This document shows positions 51,301-60,300 of a DNA stretch of 64,000 nucleotides, piece after piece. The stretch lies in assembly GCA_019055375.1 (NCBI GenBank), contig JAHQIW010000452.1, positions 62,001-126,000 on the forward strand, read 5' to 3'. Under the pieces are notes generated by a model. It saw nothing but the letters and a program-made list of their open reading frames with translations, made no database searches and was not told the origin of the DNA. Position numbers and translations under genes: made by a program. Origin of the DNA: Parelaphostrongylus tenuis. Taxonomy: Eukaryota; Nematoda; Chromadorea; Rhabditida; Metastrongylidae. Positions within the stretch are counted from its first letter, which is position 1, and each line of letters starts with the position of its first letter.

Positions 51301-54300
51301 AGCCCCAAACCTTTTGGAATTGTTCCAGAAACCCAAATATGAATCGGAAAGACGAATGCTTTGTCATCACGCGTGATTTTGCGCCATGTCTCAGATCCAT
51401 TTTTGTTGATCCGAGACAAACATATTCCTCGCTCATGTAATAATCGGTGCGGCTGGTCTACATATAGCTATCGGACTAGCAAACAACAAGATATGGGGTT
51501 CTTTCTGATTAGAAGAAAACAAATGAAACGTTGATCTCAGACGCTGGAGAAGAACTTTTCAAAGGAGTGTTAGTAACCACTTGAAAGCTGAGACTTGTAA
51601 TTATAGCCCACTTTGCCGGTTTTTCAAAGCACCCCTTCTTAACGCTGTAACATTCAGATTAGAACCATGTGTTTTTTCCCCTTATTTCGCTTATATTTCG
51701 CTGGATTTCAAACTCCTTCCTCAGATGCTAGTACCCAAATTATAGTACTAGCTTCGATGGACTCAGAAAAGTGCTTTCTTTCTAAAAAGCTTTTCTGATC
51801 TCCTCTGGTATTTGATCTGTGCTTGAACCTCGCTGCAAAGGGCTCTTTTAAGACTATTTGTGGTCATCTGATAATGTAATGCTTTCTGACTCCAGTGGAT
51901 ACGCTTATTTTCCGGAACTATGATATACTAGAGAAAAAAGACGAACTTTAAATTTTTGGTAACGTTGTTTACCGGCTATTCGAACAGGAGATGGCCGTGG
52001 CAGGGGGCTTGGCAGGGACGTGACGAGGCGGGACGGTCGATATTTTGTTATTCAATTGGGAATTTTTTCTCCGCTTCGGAAGAAATTCCACAAAAAACGG
52101 TTGCCTAAGGTACTACGAAAATTCCTCTGCACATTGATATGCTTTCCGGCTTTCAGCGAATTATTCGCGTGATGAAAATGAAGGCAAAAGGCGAGCGTGA
52201 AACACAATTTTTAATCTGAATGCTACAACATTTTAAAACGGTGTTTTGAGAAAGCGGAGGATGTGGGGCGGTAGCCTAAAGTCTCTTTTCGAATCTTTTA
52301 CTAACACTCCTATGAAATTCTCTCTCCAGCGAATGAGATCGGTTTTTCGCTTGTTCCCATGTAATCAGAAGGAAGCGATACGGTGAGTATTCAATAAAAA
52401 ACTGATTACTGTACTTTTCATCTTCTGCGATTTTGTTTAGATTTCATCTTATTCGGTTGTCAGAATGTTCATCTATTTGGATAGCACGTCAGTTTGATTC
52501 TTCAAGGCTCTGACAAAGGCGAAACTGCCCGAAACGTTAGCCACACTAACTCTATTGGACTATTTTGTACAAAATAAACGCGTATTAACAACCTCGTGTT
52601 TGCTGAACAAAAGAAAGTCACAACGAATATAGATAAAAAATTTAGATACCTCTAATGCCTTGATTGTCGCGTTGTATCCATTACCAGTCACAGAATAACT
52701 CCTTTGCTGAAAATACTTCAAGTTATCATCAAAACAAAACTCCTAAACAATTTAAATTCTTTTTATTTTGACTGCCACTTGCAGTGGCACGATGTTATAG
52801 TATACCCAATATGTGGAGTGCTGTGCAAAAACGTTTGCATACGCTCCCGGAAAGAGTGAGATCTGGGTTCGAATCCCGGCTGACGCAAACGTTTTTTGCA
52901 CAGCACTCCACATATTGGGAAAACTCCTGAAAACGATACACTTTACAATGGCTTGAAACATTTTCTCTGACAATATCGACACCTAAGTACTACTCTTTTA
53001 ACCGCCAAAATGAAAGCATTACCATCTATGTCAAAAATTACAAAGATGCAGAGTTTTCAATCCTCTGAGCAACGCGTGCATTCTTTGGTACACACGACTT
53101 CATTGAGGGCTTTTATGCTGAACAAAGATGTCTTTTCTAGACTTTTAGCGCGCATTCAATAGCTAGAATCTCAGTAAACTGCAACTGCAATTGGGTTTCG
53201 AAAAACTTTCTGTATAGCACTGTGAGAGCAAAAACAAGATTGTGAGGTGATAATTGACGGAAAAGCAAAAAAGGCCCGCCCCTGAAAGGGTCAGATGAAC
53301 ATTTATTCATAATGAAAGCTGGTCCAGAAATGAGAAGAATGGTTCGTTCTCCTACAGATAAGCCGTTTCCATTGAAATAACTTTGAAAAAATACATTATA
53401 ACCAGGTGTTCTCATAACACCAAATCGAGATGAGGTGACACTCGACCGCCCTACGGACAACAGAGACTCTCGGCTTCCTCCTAACCCTCGATTTTGTCGT
53501 AACAAGGACGTTTTAGTCTGCACTACCTGGAAAAAGATCATGTAAGCATTCTAAGAATTCTTCAATCAAGATAAATCTCCACTAACTGTCATCTTGCCAG
53601 GTGTTTGAGAGGAGGCTTTCGTAACCTTCGACGGTGGCACAAAAACACCAAAAGGTGTTTTGCAAGTGAAGTATCTTTTACCCTAGAACAAGGGAGTTTA
53701 TGGGAGGTTTTAATCTCAGGATGAGAAAGGCAAAGAAAGAGAGGAAGGAGGATTCTGAAAGCAAACCTGTACGCTTCCGTCGTTCTTTCCCAATGGCTGC
53801 TCAAGTTCGATACCAACCCAAATACCTTGAGCAAACTCAGTCTCGCCAATAAATCTCACATTTCCATGTTTCCCACCCGATACAACAACGCGATCACCAA
53901 TGTCAAACTAGAAAATCATTCAGTTCCTTTATGTCAACTCATTTTTCTTTCCTTTGAGGTATTTTCCACTGTTTGAGACTTTTGTAAATGGTCAACAGCT
54001 TGAATCTCGGCGATTATGACACTCCAATTGGTTTCCTGAAAGGCCTTCATAATGTGTTATGGCAGCGAACATAAGATCACGTTTCACCTTCAGTGGCGCA
54101 TTATCCCACATCTCTCAAATAGAGCTGAGCGCTGAGATCTCACAGTACCTCAAAAGGGTGCGATTTTTGTTACTTATTTAGAGACTTCTTTGGTAGGATT
54201 TCTTGAGGTTTCTGTATTAAAACTGAAGAATAATCTTTGTCTTGTCGCTCCATAGGCGAAGGCTTCATCTAAATTATACATTGTAACATAAACCGGCTAT

Positions 54301-57300
54301 GAAGCCTAAGACTAAGCCTAGGATAGCAGCACGAAATCTCTTCGCTCTTCTAGCGCTCTCTGAAGGCATTTTCAAAAACTAAACTTAGCTTCAAAATCAA
54401 CAAAATCTATGCTATCAAATAACCACTGAAAGTCTGTTGAAAGATCATCCATAAACCATAGAAGAGTGAAAAGTACGCCTAAAGTGTGAAACGCGATTTT
54501 ATATTCGCTACAGCGCTCTAAGGTTCTCTTAAGAAAACAAAAGTACAAAGCACCGAAATCGCCAAGATTTAAACTTCGGAATGAAGTTTTGAGATATGAA
54601 GAAAGCGAAAAATGCTCTGTCACCAAAGGTTGACAAAAAGATTAAGACAAAGGATATGTTTCGAAAGAACAACTTCACATGGAAACAATGACTTATTACA
54701 AAAAACTCTCCCACTTTACTTTTGTAAACCTATACAAGAAACATCAGTAACATAAAGGATAAAGGATAAAGCTCTCGGCGTTAATCAATCCCTGAGGGAT
54801 GCGCCATGCATTCGACTTCAATTTTTAACTTCGCTTGAGGTGATTGAATGCATGATCGGCCTTTACAATGACTCGCGGTGGCCTCCCGCTGAACCGAGTC
54901 AGTGCTGCTTATCCTCCCAGACAAATCTGAGACTTGTCTGGTACCAATTTACCGACCCCGGAGGGATGGATGGCTTGGTGAGGCATGAGCTCCAGATCGA
55001 ACCATTAGCCTCGTGTGCGACGCAGAGCACCTCTAACCATTGCGCCACATGCGCTCATTCCTGATCAGTAACATAAGGGCTCTAAAATCTTATCACCACT
55101 AATAACAAAAAATGAATAGAAGAAACTTACCCATATTCAGCGGCATACGGACTTGTTTGTTCCCCATCCTTGAGTGTGAAGGATTCCAACTTGGACGGCG
55201 ACAATACTATTCGTTCCAGTTTGCTTGATTTACAAAACAGACCGTGTTCAGGCTTGCACTGAAAGTCACTGAATATGAATATAAAATCGGCCAGTAACCC
55301 TTATTCAACAGCTTTTTAAGCAGTGATATAATGTCGTAACCATATATCCATCGATGTGGATCGGCGTTGAACTTCGAACCTCGAGCGCGAGTTGAACTCA
55401 TGTCTTGTCCTGTCTGTGGGAGCGTGCTTACCGCTGCACTACCGAATCTCCTGTCCTAGTCGATCACTTCTATCCAGTATCTGTCAACGTCAATAAATTT
55501 CTCGGGATATCAAGCGCTATGCAGGAAGACCACCGACCCGATGGTCCGATTTTCTTCGATTCGCGAAAAGCGTAGAAAAAGATGATGCTCAACGGATACC
55601 TAGAACGAAGATGAGCCATTGGGCTACTCTTGCAAGCGGTAGAGAAAAATGTAAGCGTTGCTGGTACTCGCTCGAGTCACTCGATGATCAACGAGACGAC
55701 AAGTGATACAGATGATCTGTTTAACAAACCAAACCGCTGACGGTTGGTTGCTGACATCATCGATACCTTCTCCGTCAAAAAGAGTGATTGCAGAACAGCA
55801 GACCCTTTAGAGCAGCGGTTAACAGGCACCCTTGGAAAGGGTGAGAAGCGAGTTTAACTATCGTTCGCGGTTAGAAGCTTCGCATTTCACTTAACATTAC
55901 TGGGAATGGATACTAAAAATATGATTGAAACAGGTAGAAAGGACCATCAAGACGAAGGGAACCATGAAAAATGCTTGTTAAAGTCAATCAATAGCTGAGC
56001 GTGGCTATGGTTTTGCAATAACACAACAGCTGCTTGTCCGATCTGAATCCGAACTCGCTGAGGTTAGTGAAATAACTACTTAACAAATGATACCAAAGCA
56101 TATGGCAATACCTTCGAATCAATTGTATTTGAGCATTCTTTCGGATATAAGAAGCAAATGGATAACCGGCCTCATTTGCTGGACGGGAATTTTCAGAGTG
56201 AGCAACCATTTGAAAGCTGATACCCCTGGCTACAGCTCCACATCGCTGGTTTTCCAAAACACTCTTCTATTACGCTGTAAAATCCAAAAGAAACTAACCT
56301 CATACGCGCATATTTCTCGCCGGACAGAGCTTTCTCTTTGGACAATCAGTAATCCGTTGGAATCAGTAACGATTACGCTATCGAATGACTACTAATGGTC
56401 TAAAAAAGAGCCCTGTCCAGCGGGAAATATGCGCGTCTGAGGTTAGTTTCAGTCTGGATTTTCCAGTGGTATAAAAGAGTGTCTTGGAAAACCAGCGATG
56501 TGGAGCTGTAGCCGGAAGTATCAGGTTTCGAATGGTTACAAACACTCGCAAAAAAGGTCCCATCCAGCGAACGAAGTTGGCTTTCTACCTTATAACTAAG
56601 AACTCCTCAATGAGATTTCGTTTAGAATTCATTATAGTCTAATAGAATTTTCAAGCCTTCCATAGATCTGGTATGGCATTTAGAGTAGTTTACTACGTTT
56701 CGGTGATCTCACACGCCTCATCAGTGCCACATGCCCTACGGTTCGCCCCTACAGATGGTAGCAGCGCTGAAGATGTATGATGTATGATGAATCTAAAGCG
56801 AATGAAAGGATCACTCGATGTTGAGATCTTCGGTCGATGTCCTACGTCTTGCAACAAAGCATATAGCATTACATCTTCGGCATGGCTACCAAAAGTAGGT
56901 GAACCGTAGGGCATACGGTACCTATGAAGCGCACAAGAACGCCAAAACCACTCAAAAACCATACTAGACCTCTGGAAAGGTTCAAAAATTCTATCGCATT
57001 ATTTGACAGATAGCATAGTATCAGAGACAGGCATTTATCTATAGATCGATTGGAAAAAAGAAGGAAAGAACAACCGCGACACGTATCAGGAGAAGATATA
57101 GGCAGCTACTAGTGAAGGTATAGAGAGGGGGAACCTAGTGAAACATGGGTAGAAACAAAATGTCTAGATGGATGCGAATGGACTACATTACAGACCAAAA
57201 TAGATGCGCTTCTCGACTTCATCCTGTTAGGGGACGGCAACTGATCGCTGCGCGCGTGTGATTTTTCTTATTCAATCAGGGTTTCATCTCCGCTTTAGAA

Positions 57301-60300
57301 AAAAATTCTGATTTTCTAATCTTACGCCGATACTCCATGATTTTCTATATACTCTCCCATGCTTTCAGTGCATAAGAAACTTTTATGTGTACATGTAACT
57401 CAAGTATGAAACGTGATCTTTCTGCTTTTCAATATTTCATACTTACCTTACAAAAACCTAACGTAGTTTTAAAACGATTGAAATTTGGGTTACCAAATAA
57501 ACATTAAAAGCCTAGCGAAAAGTCAAGCAGAGACACCAGCCGAACAAAAGATGCAAACCAAATAAGATACCCCACTTCCTTTTCCCTACTACTGTGATCC
57601 AAAAAAGCATTTCTAGAAATCAAGCACAGTGTTCAAATTGCCGCTTCTCCAGCTATCGAATGACTACCAACTCTAACAGAGAAGCTCTGAGAAAAACTCA
57701 AAAAGCGCGTATTCCACAGAATGCACGCCGTCCTGAGAGGGTTGGCCTAGCGTATTTTGGACCATGATGACTTCGTTGATGAAGAGTGATGTGCAAAACC
57801 TTCGCGCCAGGCGGGACTAGAACCCGCACCTCATTCTTTCCGGGAATGCGTGCTGTATCCGTTATCGTTGAAACATGGGCGTCGGTAGTGTAACGTATAC
57901 AACACGCATTCCTGGAAAGAATGAGGTGCGGATTCTAGTCCCGCCTGGCGCAAAAGTTTTGCACATCACTCTTCATCAGTGGGTATACATTTGTAACATC
58001 ATACCACCGCTAGAGCGATTAACTAAAAAAATTTCCTGATAACTTCGTTAAATGAGATTAAAAATGGCATATTGTAAAAAACGCATGATAATATTTTCAA
58101 TTGTGCTGTCGGTCTTCGTAATCGGAGCAATTATGAATGAATTTGGAAAAAGCCTTTATTTCCACTGATTTTTTTGTAAATTTTGCTTTAAATGAGTTAT
58201 AAATCGGTAGATTATTCCAAGAAAGTTTCTTATGTCTCCGCAGAATAAGTACATGATCTCTTTTAAAACTTCTTCAAGTCCTTTATCACTCAAATGCTTC
58301 AGTTATCAAGAAACTATCGGTAGTTATCACAACCCCGGATTGGGTGTTTTCTTGAACACGAGAACATTTCCGTAAAACTCACAGTGAAGTATCGATATCC
58401 TTGAACAGAACCATCATTTTTACCCACGGGCTCATCCAAAATCAGTCCTACCCATTCGCCTGGAGCAAATTTCGTCGGACCCACGTACGCGACAGTTCCA
58501 CTACGTTGGTCAATACGAGCTCGATCACCTGGCTAAAACACTGTTCAAAAGTAAATTTGATCTTTAGTCGACCAATAACCGCACATTTGAGCTCAGTGCA
58601 CGAGCTGGTTACAAAATTGGCTCAAAAAAAACTCAAGGATATGATCAAATGCGTTTTGAATGATAGACATATACTGACATTTTGAGTCGATTCTTATTTG
58701 GATACTTGGACAGCCCGTCATCACTGATATGCGGATCCGAGCACAAGGAAACTGCCCTGGTTTAGCTGTCTTGTCCCTGGAGTCCGGAAATAAGCCCAGC
58801 CGGGGCTTCCTCTTGTCGCCACCACGTGAGAGCAGTTGCCGGCCCCAGCCCCCGTGATTCAGAGAAATTATGACCTTGTGACAAGTAGCTGCCAAGACAG
58901 CAGTCATTCCTAGCACGGTTCACTCTTATATCAGTTTTCCTAGTGGAAACACTAGCTCCTTCTCAGCCTGGGTGGCCTGTTGGGTGGTGGAACCCCGCGG
59001 TACTTCCCAGTCCCACACACAGGAGCACCTCATCAGCCACGATGAGGCGGTAAACCGTCTGGGAGGCAGATAACCACTCATATATCCGATTTGCAACACG
59101 TCATAAGTGCATATATATATAAATATATATATATATATACATATATGCAATATACATCATGAACATACTCGAGCCTATGCATGTGGGCTCGTGTGGCGCA
59201 GTGGTTACTGGAAGTGTTCTCCCACACACGCCGCTGCTTCGATACCCTCGCCCATGGCTCACCAAGCCTTCCATCTATCCCGAATTGGTGAAGTGGTATC
59301 AGATCTATCTTAGGATAGCAGCACTGACTTGATACATCGGTAGGCCACCGCGAGTCATTGTGAAGAACACACAAGCATTTGGTCACCTCTAAGGATACTA
59401 CGAATGAAATCCAATGCATAGTGCATCCAGGGGGCACTCACTGACGACGAGGGAGAGCTTCCAACTTCGATCTTCTACGCCGGTAATCTTCAGTGAATTT
59501 CCAACTTTATGGTTGAGTTTTTTACAAAGGAAAAAGGATGAAATTGTCGGCGTATATCAAGCCCTGAAAGATGTGCCATCATTCGAATCCATTCGTAGCA
59601 TCGTTAGAGGTGATTGGACGCGTATCTACCCTTTGCAATGACCCGCGCTGAGCCTACCGATGCACCAAGTCAGCGCAGCTGTCCTCTCAGACAAGTCTGG
59701 GGTTCTTTCCAGTTATGAGCAAACAGAAGAAGAACCGTTCTCTGGAGGGGAACTTTTATACGAGTGCTAGCAACTATTCTTATGCTGAGACTCGAGGATT
59801 CAGCCCCACGTCGCCGGTTTTTCAAATAACCCTTTTATAACGTCGTAAACTCCACGCAAAAACTATGTCTCAGGCGCGCATATTTCTCGCTGTACAGAGC
59901 TCTCTTTCTGGACTATCAGTAATCATTCGATAGAGTAATCGAATTCGATTCAAAAACTGTGCTTATATCCTGAAAAAACCGTTTCTCTGGAACGCACAGC
60001 AGGTAAAATAGGTTGAATACCCATTCGAGATCAAGGGAGTCTTTGGCGAGTTCACGAGCTTGTTTGTACGTTAACTGCCGACGAAAAACTCTGCGCGCTC
60101 ATAAGCCCGAGAAATCGATGGCCTTCCCGTCATCGAACGTGGCTGCCCCAGCCAGCCGCACGTGAGACGCCCAAAGAGGCCATTGAATAAAGATGGAAAT
60201 ACAACTAATTTCACCTGCTCCGTTTAAGAGAAACGGTCTTTTCAGGATATAAGCACAACGTTGGAATCAGATTCGATTATGCTATCGAGTGATTACCAAC

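Noticed and set aside
58593..59437. Minus-strand open frames of 107 and 119 residues in intron 1
   Set aside because: They run through a dispersed repeat, an AT microsatellite and a SINE, so they are repeat-derived.
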